A stretch of DNA of 13,339 nucleotides from JBFELO01 sp041552055. Lineage in GTDB: Bacteria; Acidobacteriota; Thermoanaerobaculia; Thermoanaerobaculales; Sulfomarinibacteraceae. This document shows positions 7,177-13,317 of this stretch, piece by piece. Position 1 is the stretch's first letter. Each line of letters starts with the position of its first letter. The notes below the pieces were generated by a model, which was not told the DNA's origin, searched no databases, and was given only the letters and a program-made list of their open reading frames with translations. The position numbers and the translations under genes were made by a program. The stretch spans positions 1 to 13,339 of the forward strand of contig JBFELO010000127.1 of NCBI GenBank assembly GCA_041552055.1, in the 5' to 3' direction.

Positions 7177-7189
7177 CTCAGCTCATAGC
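7177..7189. repeat. Inverted copy of the ATGAGCT-family repeat downstream of ccoS
   Basis: CTCAGCTCATAGC is the exact reverse complement of GCTATGAGCTGAG at 6730-6742, so ccoS sits between 13-bp inverted repeats about 435 bp apart. Confidence 0.6.
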
Positions 7190-7407
7190 AGGCCCGTGTA
7201 ACATCCTCGTTCTTGGCCGCAAAGTGAAGAGTGAGATGAAACAGACGACCTTGTTGGCGCGATGGGACCGAGCACCCCGGAGGCATGACCGCGAGGGAGC
7301 CAGTGCGGTTGAAGGCCTCGTTGCGTCATTCCCGCCAACGGAGCGAGTCCAGACTCGCCTCTTCCCCTCTATCCACACGAATTGAATCCTGACCGACCAC
7401 CCTCCAA

Positions 7408-7440
7408 GGGTCAGACGGCGACCGGGGCGCCGTTTGACCC
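7408..7440. repeat. REP-like hairpin (13-bp stem, 7-nt loop)
   Basis: GGGTCAGACGGCG (7408-7420), loop ACCGGGG, then CGCCGTTTGACCC (7428-7440). Twelve of 13 positions are Watson-Crick pairs and one is G-T. There is no U-tract, so it is not a classical terminator. The GGGTCAGAC...GTTTGACCC form resembles palindromes of the REP/RAYT type, but no RAYT gene is in the window. Confidence 0.65.
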
Positions 7441-7453
7441 CCCTCCGCGCCGG

Positions 7454-7494
7454 ATGAGCTATAGGCGATAGGCCATATGCCGCCGGCCATGGGC
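7454..7494. repeat. ATGAGCT-family repeat copy with degenerate extension
   Basis: ATGAGCTATAGGCGA (7454-7468) matches the copy at 7541 in 13 of 15 bases. It runs on into a degenerate TAGGCCATATGCC / GGCCATGGGC stretch that looks like further decayed units. Confidence 0.5.
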
Positions 7495-7536
7495 AAGCAG
7501 CCGTGGAGTGTGACGGGCAACGGGCTCTGTGCGGTG

Positions 7537-7555
7537 GCCCATGAGCTCTGGGCGA
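7537..7555. repeat. ATGAGCT-family repeat copy
   Basis: ATGAGCTCTGGGCGA at 7541-7555, preceded by GCCC, so that GCCCA and TGGGC can pair around a GAGCTC core. It matches the copy at 13321-13335 in 14 of 15 bases. Confidence 0.6.
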
Positions 7556-7753
7556 GAGGTTGTCGGACTGTCAAAGACGCGTGAGAGAGGCAGTTTGCCT
7601 GTGGCGTTCATTCTCGTTTGGCGAGCGGCAGCTCCGGCGCGAGAGTGACTCCCCTCGGAGAGCGCCACTTTCTCCCAAGGAATACTCACTCCGCTACACG
7701 GCGTTCGATCTGGTGAGCGGACTGATGCTTCAACACCGCTCGCGGGAGGCCAC

Positions 7754-8656
7754 ATGTCGGTCAGGCCGATCAAGCGTCTCGTCGCGTCCAAGCCCACGAT
7801 CGAAGGAGCCGGGGTGCATTTGCACCGGGCCTTCGGATTCGGGAACACGAGCGACACCGATCCGTTCCTGCTGTTCGACGACTTCCGCAACGACAATCCC
7901 GAGGACTACCTCGCCGGCTTCCCGTGGCACCCCCACCGCGGCATCGAGACGATCACCTACGTGCTCGCCGGCACGGTCGATCACGCAGACAGTCTCGGGA
8001 ACGCCGGCAGCATTTCAGCTGGAGATGTGCAGTGGATGACCGCCGGCTCAGGAATCATCCACCAGGAAATGCCCAAGGGCGACGACGAAGGGCGGATGCA
8101 CGGGTTCCAGCTGTGGGCGAATCTGCCCTCGTCCCAGAAGATGACCCAGCCCCGCTACCAGGACGTGAGATCGGCCGACATCCCCGAGGTCACCGATGAC
8201 GACGGGACGATGGTCCGCGTCATCTGCGGCGACTTCTGGGGGGTCAGCGGTCCAGTCGACGGAATCGCGGCGGAGCCCCGGTATCTCGACGTCCGGGTGC
8301 CGCCGCTCACCAGGAAGAGCCTCCCTGTGGAGACCACCCGCCACGCCTTTGCCTACGTGTTCGACGGTTCGGGCACATTCTGCAACGCATCGGAACCACG
8401 TGGCGTGTCGACCGACGGGATCGGAAAGGAACACTCGGAATCGCAGCTCGCCCAGAACCGGTCGCTGGTGGTGTTCGACCGCGGCGACGAGGTCACGGTC
8501 GACTCGGGAGATCAGGGGATGCGATTCCTGTTGGTGTCAGGCAATCCGATCGGGGAACCGATCGCCTGGTATGGACCAATCGTCATGAACACACAGGCCG
8601 AGTTGCGCCAGGCCTTCGCCGAGTTCGAGGCGGGCACGTTTCTGAAGCACACGTAG
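7754..8656 (+). CDS. Pirin family protein (bicupin)
   Basis: 300 residues from ATG 7754, with GGGAGG at 7744-7749. The N-terminal cupin carries the pirin metal ligands: H59 and H61 in WHPHRGIET, and H103 and E105 in GSGIIHQEM. The flanking text (FLLFDDFR, PHRGIETITYVLAG, GDVQWMTAGSG, GFQLWANLP) is strongly typical of the family. The C-terminal cupin (~180-290) lacks ligands, as usual. Length matches the family (~290-300). Known pirins bind Fe and act either as quercetin 2,3-dioxygenases or as redox-sensing regulators; sequence alone does not decide which. No signal peptide, so cytoplasmic. A hairpin follows the stop directly, and an SDR gene lies 86 bp downstream in the same direction. Confidence 0.95.
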   Translation: MSVRPIKRLVASKPTIEGAGVHLHRAFGFGNTSDTDPFLLFDDFRNDNPEDYLAGFPWHPHRGIETITYVLAGTVDHADSLGNAGSISAGDVQWMTAGSGIIHQEMPKGDDEGRMHGFQLWANLPSSQKMTQPRYQDVRSADIPEVTDDDGTMVRVICGDFWGVSGPVDGIAAEPRYLDVRVPPLTRKSLPVETTRHAFAYVFDGSGTFCNASEPRGVSTDGIGKEHSESQLAQNRSLVVFDRGDEVTVDSGDQGMRFLLVSGNPIGEPIAWYGPIVMNTQAELRQAFAEFEAGTFLKHT

Positions 8657-8674
8657 GGTGCGGCTCGCCGCACC
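8657..8674 (+). terminator. Hairpin directly after the pirin stop codon
   Basis: GGTGCGG-CTCG-CCGCACC is a perfect 7-bp stem with a tetraloop, starting at the base after TAG (8654-8656). There is no T-run behind it, so it may stabilise mRNA or attenuate read-through into the SDR gene rather than fully terminate. Confidence 0.4.
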
Positions 8675-8742
8675 ATCAACGATGCGCCCGCTCAGAATGG
8701 CATCGGAGCGGCAGGTGTTACCCATCCGAAGGGACGAACGCC

Positions 8743-9471
8743 ATGACAGATTCGCAGTGTGCCGTCGTAGTTGGGGCAGGAACCGGCACCGGCTCAGAGA
8801 TCGCCAAATTGCTGTCCGGAGAGGGGTACTCCGTCGCGCTCGCCCGCAGGAACGCGGACGCCCTGACCCCGCTGGTCGCTGAAATCGAGGACGGCGGCGG
8901 GAGGGCAATCGCGGTCGGTGTGGACGCCGGAAACGAAGACCAGGTCATCAGCCTGTTCGAGCAGGCCGAACAACGGTTCGGCACTCCGAGAGTCGCCGTG
9001 TACAACGCCGCCGGCTTCACCATGGGCTCGATCCTGGAGACGACCTCGGAAAAGTTCGGGGAGATGTGGCGCGCCGCCTCGTACGGGGGGTTTCTCGTCG
9101 GGCGCGAGGCTGCAAAGCGGATGGTTCCCCGGGGTGAAGGGACGATCCTGTTCACCGGTGCCACCGCCGCCGTCAAGGCGAGCGCGAACTTCGCGGCGTT
9201 CGCGTCGAGCAAGCACGGCCTGCGGGCGGTCGCCCAGAGCATGGCCAAGGAGCTGGGGCCCAAGGGCATCCACGTCGCCCACCTCATTATCGACGGCGTC
9301 ATCGACGTGCCCAGGGTGCACGAGCACATGCCGGAGTTGGCGGCCTCCAAGGGCGACGAGGGGCTGATCGACCCGAAGAGCATCGCGGCCACCATGCTGT
9401 GGCTTCACCGACAGCCGAGGAACGCCTGGACGTTCGAGCTTGATCTCAGGCCGTACAAAGAGGGGTGGTAA
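8743..9471 (+). CDS. SDR-family protein (NAD(P)-binding Rossmann fold) lacking the catalytic Tyr
   Basis: 242 residues from ATG 8743, with AAGGGA 9 nt upstream. The cofactor loop is GAGTGTG (G11, G15, G17), followed by the structural motif YNAAG (87-91). Overall length and order fit a classical short-chain dehydrogenase/reductase. The active site departs from the norm: YxxxK is F153-A-S-S-K157, and the usual Ser position lies in the stretch FTGATAA with Ala or Thr. I recall a subgroup with FAAF..xK-HGLRA..Q and an IHVAH-(L/V)-(I/V)-IDG segment like this one, so it is probably a natural variant and not a mutation. Without the Tyr it may act by a different mechanism or as a binding protein. Substrate unknown. 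Likely co-transcribed with pirin in part. Confidence 0.88.
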   Translation: MTDSQCAVVVGAGTGTGSEIAKLLSGEGYSVALARRNADALTPLVAEIEDGGGRAIAVGVDAGNEDQVISLFEQAEQRFGTPRVAVYNAAGFTMGSILETTSEKFGEMWRAASYGGFLVGREAAKRMVPRGEGTILFTGATAAVKASANFAAFASSKHGLRAVAQSMAKELGPKGIHVAHLIIDGVIDVPRVHEHMPELAASKGDEGLIDPKSIAATMLWLHRQPRNAWTFELDLRPYKEGW

Positions 9472-9690
9472 GCCATACGCTATTACGCTCGGAGTTCAAG
9501 GCTCGATTCCACTCGGACACCGCCCAGGAACCGACACTTCACAGCGCCACGCCCAAAGCTCACGGCCCATACCTTATAGCCCGTAGCGTATAGCTTATCG
9601 CGTGTTGCCCCACCACCGCCGCACACGGAACCAGACCCGTTTCATTGAAAGCCACGTTACTGCAGACGTTGCTCGTCATTGCGGTGACGG
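9472..9690. other. Convergent intergenic region (SDR / Rieske-GltS fusion)
   Basis: 219 bp without a gene. The first bases (9472-9492, GCCATACGCTATTACGCTCGG) and 9565-9602 are degenerate repeat-like stretches. No clear stem-loop terminator is seen for either flanking gene. Confidence 0.45.
9565..9602. repeat. Degenerate CCATA/TATAGC repeat stretch
   Basis: The stretch has TTATAGC, GTAGC, GTATAGC and TTATCGC in succession between GGCCCAT and CGTG. It resembles the degenerate extension at 7461-7482 and is taken as a decayed relative of the ATGAGCT family. Family assignment is weaker than for the 15-bp copies. Confidence 0.35.
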
Positions 9691-11310
9691 TCAGTCGAGG
9701 GACACGCCGCCGTACGGGATTCCCGTCAGATGTGCTACGTCACTCTTCCAGGTCGTCAGGTCGTCGACCGAGAGTTGATCGAGGTGGCTGTGCCCGCATG
9801 CGCGCGACATGACCTTCATGAGCTCGGTCGACGCGCGGAAGAAGTTGTTCAGCTGCTCCGCCCCGCGTTCGATCTTCAGTCGTTGCCGCAGGTGCGGCTT
9901 TTGCGTTGCGATTCCGACTGGACAGTTGTTGGTATGGCAGGCGCGCATCCCGAGGCAGCCGATCGCCTGCAGAGCCGCGTTCGACACGGCCACCGCATCT
10001 GCACCAAGGGCCAGCGCCTTGACGAAGTCTTCGGGCAGACGAAAGCCGCCCGTGATCACCAGGGTCACCTCGCCTCGCCCCTGCCGATCGAGGTGCCGCC
10101 GGGCACGCGCGAGGGCCGGAATGGTCGGCACCGAGATGTTGTCACGGAAGATCAGGGGTGCCGCGCCGGTGCCGCCGCCGCGGCCGTCAAGAATGATGTA
10201 GTCCACTCCGATCTGCAGGGCGGCGTCGATGTCGCGCTCGATATGCTGGGCGGAGAGCTTCACGCCGATGGGAATCCCGCCGGTCGCCTCCCGTACCTCC
10301 TCTGCGAAGTGACGATAGTCATCGATGGACTCCCAGTCCGGAAAGCGCGGCGGTGATACGGCCGGCTCGCCCTCTTCGAGCCCACGAACCTCGGCGATCT
10401 TGCCTCGCACCTTGTCCCCGGGCAGGTGGCCGCCGGTGCCCGTCTTGGCGCCTTGGCCGCACTTGAAGTGAAACGCCTGGCACCTCTGGACCATATCCAT
10501 GGAGTAGCCGAATCGGGCGGACGCGAGCTCGTAGAAGTAGCGTGAGTTGTTGGCCTGCTCCTCGGGCAACATGCCGCCCTCGCCCGAGCAGATGCCTGTC
10601 CCGGCCATCTCCGCACCCATGGCGAGGGCGGTTTTCGCCTCTTCGGACAGCGCACCGAAGCTCATATCGGACACCAGCAGTGGAATGTCGAGCTCGAGGG
10701 GTTTCTTCGCGCGTGGGCCGATCACCACCTCGGTGCCGACCGCTGCGTCTTCGAGCAGGGGGAGCTTGTGGAGCTGGGCAGTGAGAATCTGGACGTCGTC
10801 CCACCTGGGCAGCTGGTCGCGCGGCACACCCATCGCCGCGACCCGACCGTGATGACCCACCGTGCTCAGGCCATCATCGGCGAGCTGCTGGATGTACTGG
10901 AAGTGCGGCTCCTCCGGTCCTCCGTGGAGGTCCTTGTACAACCCCTGATATGCGTCTCGATCGTACGGCTGCGGGTTCTCGGCTTCCCAGGCGGCAACTT
11001 CGTCCTCGTCGACCCAGACCGCCCCGTCCTCGATCCAGGACTCGAAGCGATGCTGACGCTCCTCGGGGTTATACGAGCTGACGCCCGTCCTGTAGCAATA
11101 GTCCCAGCCATGAACGCCGCATATGAGGTTCTTGCCCTCCACGTAGCCGTCACTCAGCAGCGCACCCCGATGAAGGCAACGACCGTAGAGCACCGATGCC
11201 CGCTCCTCGTCTTCCCAGCGGATCACCACCAGATCGACGTTTGCGACCAGGGCATACGCGGGCTGGAGCGGTTCAAGCGCGTCCCAGTCGGCAATCCGTA
11301 CCTTGTTCAT
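9691..11310 (-). CDS. Rieske [2Fe-2S] / FMN glutamate-synthase-like fusion protein
   Basis: 539 residues from ATG 11310, with AGGAGG about 7 nt upstream; the frame is open further but the start is fixed by this site and by where homology begins. Residues ~1-110 form a Rieske domain with C45-L-H47 and C64-G-V-H67 binding a [2Fe-2S] cluster. Residues ~150-539 are the FMN-binding synthase domain of glutamate synthase (PF01645-like): LVSDMSFGALS (212-222), GQGAKTGTGGHLPG (285-298), LDGRGGGTGAAP (374-385), and cysteines C452, C458 and C463 in CLGMRACHTNNCPVG for a [3Fe-4S] cluster. The glutaminase domain and the C-terminal GXGXG domain of true GltB are absent, so ammonia from glutamine is not produced here. 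The Rieske domain could pass electrons to FMN. The reaction is unknown; methylglutamate-synthase-type chemistry is one possibility. It probably acts in the cytoplasm. Confidence 0.92.
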   Translation of the reverse strand: MNKVRIADWDALEPLQPAYALVANVDLVVIRWEDEERASVLYGRCLHRGALLSDGYVEGKNLICGVHGWDYCYRTGVSSYNPEERQHRFESWIEDGAVWVDEDEVAAWEAENPQPYDRDAYQGLYKDLHGGPEEPHFQYIQQLADDGLSTVGHHGRVAAMGVPRDQLPRWDDVQILTAQLHKLPLLEDAAVGTEVVIGPRAKKPLELDIPLLVSDMSFGALSEEAKTALAMGAEMAGTGICSGEGGMLPEEQANNSRYFYELASARFGYSMDMVQRCQAFHFKCGQGAKTGTGGHLPGDKVRGKIAEVRGLEEGEPAVSPPRFPDWESIDDYRHFAEEVREATGGIPIGVKLSAQHIERDIDAALQIGVDYIILDGRGGGTGAAPLIFRDNISVPTIPALARARRHLDRQGRGEVTLVITGGFRLPEDFVKALALGADAVAVSNAALQAIGCLGMRACHTNNCPVGIATQKPHLRQRLKIERGAEQLNNFFRASTELMKVMSRACGHSHLDQLSVDDLTTWKSDVAHLTGIPYGGVSLD

Positions 11311-11376
11311 TCGGAGCCTCCTCTTGGAGCGACGCGGCCGGCGGTCCGCCCGACGCGCGACACTTTCATCAGACGT

Positions 11377-11389
11377 GCGCTCGGAGCGC
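11377..11389. promoter_or_regulatory. Perfect 6-bp-arm palindrome upstream of the Rieske-GltS fusion gene
   Basis: GCGCTC-G-GAGCGC, 67 bp before the ATG of the minus-strand gene. It could be an operator or a leader hairpin. In GC-rich DNA such a palindrome can arise by chance. Confidence 0.2.
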
Positions 11390-11480
11390 GAGCTGTCGGA
11401 GGATGTTGTCTCGATCTCACTCGCTGTCCATGGCAGTTCATACATGCCGCGATCTGGGGTTATTCCCCGGCTGCGCCAGG

Positions 11481-11506
11481 CATAATCCTGTCCAGGTTTG
11501 TGGACA
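11481..11506 (+). promoter_or_regulatory. -10-like hexamer overlapped by an operator-like dyad
   Basis: CATAAT (11481-11486) matches TATAAT in five of six positions, without a clear -35. Right after it lies TGTCCA-GGTTTG-TGGACA (11489-11506), a perfect dyad covering the expected start of transcription. This is a typical position for a repressor site controlling the gene at 11619. Inferred from position and symmetry alone. Confidence 0.3.
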
Positions 11507-11618
11507 AAGCTGCTCGGGCGAGAGCCTCGACAGGAACTCGCTACGGAATGGACCGCGTGGCTGGCGCAGTCGCGGCGCATCCACGCGCCGAAGATTTCTG
11601 GATGACTGGAGGACGATC

Positions 11619-12116
11619 ATGGCAACAAACAGAGTTCTTCGAGTCTGTGGCGGTCTCGCGCTGACCGTATTGTGTGGTTTCACACTTGGTGGCGAATCGG
11701 GCTGCTCCGAGCTCGGCCGGCTGGCTTGGATCGCCGGGCACTGGGCCGAAACCGTAGGCGACGTGCACATGGAGGAGATCTGGACCGAGGCCAGGGGAGG
11801 CGTCATGCTCGGCGTACACCGCGACGTACGGGCTGGTGGCGCGGCGTTCTTCGAGTACCTCAGGATCGAAGATCGTGGAGGCCAGACAGTCTACATCGCG
11901 AGTCCGATGGGCCGTGAGTCGACGGAGTTCGCGCTCGCGCTCGTCGAAGACCGCCGCGCCATCTTCGAAAACCTGGACCACGACTTCCCGCAGCGCATCA
12001 TCTACCGCCGCGACGGCGACCGGTTGTCGGCTCGCGCCGAGGGAATCGTGAACGGCGACCTGCGAGGCGAAGACTGGGAGTGGCGGCTCGAACGATGCGT
12101 TGTTGACCCGAACTGA
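11619..12116 (+). CDS. DUF6265-like exported protein
   Basis: 165 residues from ATG 11619, with GGAGGA at 11608-11613 (5-nt spacing). The frame is open far upstream, but that part overlaps the divergent fusion gene and is not credible. Residues 1 to ~29 are a signal peptide (hydrophobic GGLALTVLCGFTLGG); the ESGC at 26-29 is a poor lipobox, so a soluble periplasmic protein is likelier than a lipoprotein. The core has LAWIAGHW (35-42), MEEIW, FFEYLRIED, VYIASPMGR, FENLDHDFPQRIIYRRDG and LSARAEG, which I recognise as the pattern of DUF6265 proteins. The function of the family is not known; it looks like a small beta-barrel that could bind a ligand. C29 and C160 could form a disulfide if C29 remains after cleavage. 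Confidence 0.8.
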   Translation: MATNRVLRVCGGLALTVLCGFTLGGESGCSELGRLAWIAGHWAETVGDVHMEEIWTEARGGVMLGVHRDVRAGGAAFFEYLRIEDRGGQTVYIASPMGRESTEFALALVEDRRAIFENLDHDFPQRIIYRRDGDRLSARAEGIVNGDLRGEDWEWRLERCVVDPN

Positions 12117-12128
12117 TTGTAAGACAAT
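12116..12128. promoter_or_regulatory. Operator-like palindrome before vapBC
   Basis: ATTGT-AAG-ACAAT is a perfect 5-bp-arm dyad touching the -35 of the vapBC promoter. VapB-type antitoxins repress their own promoter at such palindromes, so this is a candidate autoregulatory site. Confidence 0.35.
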
Positions 12129-12156
12129 TGACAGATCGATCACAGAAACGTAAGTT
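12128..12156 (+). promoter_or_regulatory. Sigma70-type promoter for vapBC
   Basis: A perfect -35 TTGACA (12128-12133), a 17-bp spacer and TAAGTT (12151-12156) as a weak -10 that keeps the first, second and last consensus bases. Transcription would start near 12163, about 20 nt before ATG 12183. The region is clearly more AT-rich than its surroundings. Confidence 0.45.
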
Positions 12157-12182
12157 AATACTTGGGAACGGGGGCGTGAGAG

Positions 12183-12392
12183 ATGGCTCAGACCGTGGTG
12201 TCATCGAAGTACCAGATCGTGATCCCCAAGGAAGTGCGGCAGAAGCTCCACCTCGAAAAGGGGCAGGTGTTGCAAGTCGTGGTGAGAAACGGCGTTATTA
12301 CTCTGGTGCCCGATCGGCCTCTGAACGAACTCCGCGGATTCGTGAAGGGAGTTGACGCATCCGGACTTCGGGACAAGGACGATCGGCTGTGA
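12183..12392 (+). CDS. vapB: VapB-type antitoxin, SpoVT/AbrB-fold
   Basis: 69 residues from ATG 12183. Residues 1 to ~45 are an AbrB/MazE swapped-hairpin DNA-binding domain: VSSKYQIVIPKEVRQKL, then LEKGQVLQVVVRNGVITLVP. The polar, charged C-terminal tail (FVKGVDASGLRDKDDRL) is the usual toxin-binding segment that blocks the PIN active site. The stop overlaps the toxin start (GTGA, 12389-12392), the tight coupling typical of toxin-antitoxin pairs. Expected role: neutralise VapC and repress the operon at the upstream palindrome. AbrB-fold antitoxins pair with several toxin types, but the next gene is plainly a PIN toxin, which supports the name. Confidence 0.88.
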   Translation: MAQTVVSSKYQIVIPKEVRQKLHLEKGQVLQVVVRNGVITLVPDRPLNELRGFVKGVDASGLRDKDDRL

Positions 12393-12757
12393 TCCTGGTG
12401 GATTCCTCCGGCTGGATCGAGTACTACACGGATGGCCTGCTGGCGGACGATTTCGCGCCCTACCTGGAAGAACTCGCGGAGGTGGTCACCCCCACCATCG
12501 CCATTTTCGAGGTCTACCGCATGATCAGGCGGCAACATTCCGAGGAGGCCGCGCTGGAAGCGGTCGCCCAGATGCAGAAGACGCGGGTCGTGGACCTCGA
12601 CCAGTTTCTCGCACTCGCGGCAGCCGATGTCAGCATCGAGCATAGGTTGGCGATGGCCGACGCAATCGTCTACGCCACCGCTCGGGTCACAGGCGTCGGA
12701 ATGGTGACCGCAGATGCTGACTTCGAAGGACTGGACGGCGTCAACGTTTTGAAATGA
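12389..12757 (+). CDS. vapC: VapC-type PIN-domain ribonuclease toxin
   Basis: 122 residues from GTG 12389, coupled to the antitoxin by a 4-nt overlap. The PIN fold acidic residues are all present: D5 in LVDSSGWIEY, E41 in IFEVYRM, D91 in MADAIVYATA, and D109/D111 in TADADF. These bind Mg2+ or Mn2+ for RNA cleavage. Known VapC toxins cut initiator tRNA, other tRNAs or the 23S sarcin-ricin loop; the target here cannot be told. Length is slightly short of the common 130-140 but the domain is complete, so it should be active. The small lipoprotein gene begins 22 bp after its stop and might share the transcript. Confidence 0.92.
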   Translation: MILVDSSGWIEYYTDGLLADDFAPYLEELAEVVTPTIAIFEVYRMIRRQHSEEAALEAVAQMQKTRVVDLDQFLALAAADVSIEHRLAMADAIVYATARVTGVGMVTADADFEGLDGVNVLK

Positions 12758-12779
12758 AGAGAGATCGAGGAGGCAAACG

Positions 12780-13079
12780 ATGAAAACCGTTCTGATCGTG
12801 GCGATCGCGATCGTGTGCCTGCCCCTGCTGGTGGGATGCGCACCGGGTCCGAATCGGCTGGTCGACTCCCCCGATGATGAGGGCAAGGTGGCGGGCTTCT
12901 GGAAGGGCGTGTGGCACGGGTTCATCGTGCTGTTCACGTTCATCGGGTCGCTGATCTCCGACAAGGTCCAGGTGTACGAGGTGCACAACAACGGAGGCTG
13001 GTACGACTTCGGGTTCGTGTTCGGAATTATGGCGTTCTTTGGGGGCGGGGGTGGAGGCGCAGGACGGCACTCGCGCTGA
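12780..13079 (+). CDS. Small lipoprotein of unknown function
   Basis: 99 residues from ATG 12780, with GAGGAGG about 7 nt upstream. The first 19 residues are a lipoprotein signal (MKTVLIVAIAIVCLPLLVGC) with lipobox LVGC and acylated C20. Ala at +2 favours outer-membrane sorting, at least by the enterobacterial rule. Residues ~40-60 (FWKGVWHGFIVLFTFIGSLI) are hydrophobic and may form a membrane-associated helix. Then follow VQVYEVHNNGGWYDFGFVFG and a Gly-rich tail. I recall uncharacterised proteins with the AGFW-x-G-x-WHG...YEVHNNG...YDFGF pattern in many Gram-negative genomes, but no function. It lies 22 bp behind vapC, probably by chance placement. Confidence 0.8.
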   Translation: MKTVLIVAIAIVCLPLLVGCAPGPNRLVDSPDDEGKVAGFWKGVWHGFIVLFTFIGSLISDKVQVYEVHNNGGWYDFGFVFGIMAFFGGGGGGAGRHSR

Positions 13080-13120
13080 GACTGTCGACAATCGACTTCC
13101 AGGATGTGTGAGCATGAAGA

Positions 13121-13146
13121 AGCGACGGGGCCGAAGCCCCGTCGTT
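13121..13146 (-). terminator. Hairpin terminator with UUCG tetraloop, oriented leftward
   Basis: On the minus strand CGACGGGGC-TTCG-GCCCCGTCG is a 9-bp stem (11 bp with A-T and G-T ends) with the very stable C(UUCG)G loop, followed by the pyrimidine-rich CTTCTTC. Loop and tail both favour transcription in the minus direction, that is, from the gene remnant at 13173-13298. It could also block the rightward transcript from the lipoprotein gene. Confidence 0.65.
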
Positions 13147-13172
13147 CGACAAAGAGGAAAGGGAGAAGAAGG

Positions 13173-13298
13173 TCAGTCTTCGCAGGATCCAAAGGTGTCG
13201 CCGTGAGCCAGATGGGTCGGGAAGAGCTCGCAACCCCCGCTCGTGGTCCACACGGAGCCGGCATATCCGCCCCACACCACGCCGACGAGCTCGTTGCT
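13173..13298 (-). pseudogene. 3' end of a secreted-protein gene (HLAHGD-type C-terminus), possibly a remnant
   Basis: A 41-codon open stretch ends at TGA 13175-13173 and is closed upstream in frame by TAG 13301-13299. It encodes NELVGVVWGGYAGSVWTTSG, then a Cys, ELFP, THLAHGDTFGSCED. The HLAHGDT-x-G-x-C ending is a motif I know from the C-termini of various secreted bacterial proteins, where it is preceded by a longer chain. It is followed by a well-formed minus-strand terminator, as expected of a true gene end. The rest of the protein is missing: either the gene was truncated, or a frameshift or stop arose near 13299. GTG codons early in the stretch could start a tiny peptide, but I favour a remnant. 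Confidence 0.45.
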
Positions 13299-13317
13299 CT
13301 ATCTTCCGCCCGTCCAT

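Larger units (their letters stand above)
7166..7753. other. Intergenic region of 588 bp with repeats and a hairpin
   Basis: No convincing gene on either strand; the open frames here are short, Arg/Pro/Ser-rich and without family features. It holds the inverted repeat copy at 7177-7189, a 13-bp-stem hairpin at 7408-7440, repeat copies at 7454-7468 and 7537-7555, and the leader of the pirin gene. I see no clear promoter for pirin. Confidence 0.5.
11311..11618. other. Divergent intergenic region (Rieske-GltS fusion / DUF6265-like gene)
   Basis: 308 bp. It contains the AGGAGG site for the minus gene (~11316-11321), a perfect palindrome GCGCTC-G-GAGCGC at 11377-11389, a CATAAT -10-like hexamer with a dyad at 11481-11506, and GGAGGA at 11608-11613 for the plus gene. 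Open frames here are extensions of the flanking genes and look non-coding. Confidence 0.45.

Noticed and set aside
7236..7385. 49-residue open frame starting ATG 7236, preceded by AGAGTGAG, the same 8 bases as before ccoS
   Set aside because: The shared 11-mer AGAGTGAGATG is curious, but the peptide is Arg/Pro-rich, has no recognisable features and is the tail of a longer random frame.
7459..7896. Minus-strand frame of 145 codons overlapping the pirin start
   Set aside because: It covers the pirin 5' end antisense and the repeat region; its composition is Ser/Arg/Pro-rich and unlike a real protein.
9486..9520. tRNA T-arm-like GTTCAAGGCTCGATTCC after the SDR gene
   Set aside because: No acceptor stem, anticodon arm or CCA end can be built around it.
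11311..11580. N-terminal extension of the Rieske-GltS frame
   Set aside because: Ser/Arg-rich and without family similarity; AGGAGG before ATG 11310 fixes the start.
11196..11618. N-terminal extension of the DUF6265-like frame
   Set aside because: It overlaps the divergent fusion gene, and a good ribosome-binding site with signal peptide marks ATG 11619 as the start.
13114..13206. 30-codon plus-strand frame starting ATGAAGAAGCGACGG
   Set aside because: It is made largely of the terminator hairpin and has no ribosome-binding site at a proper distance.
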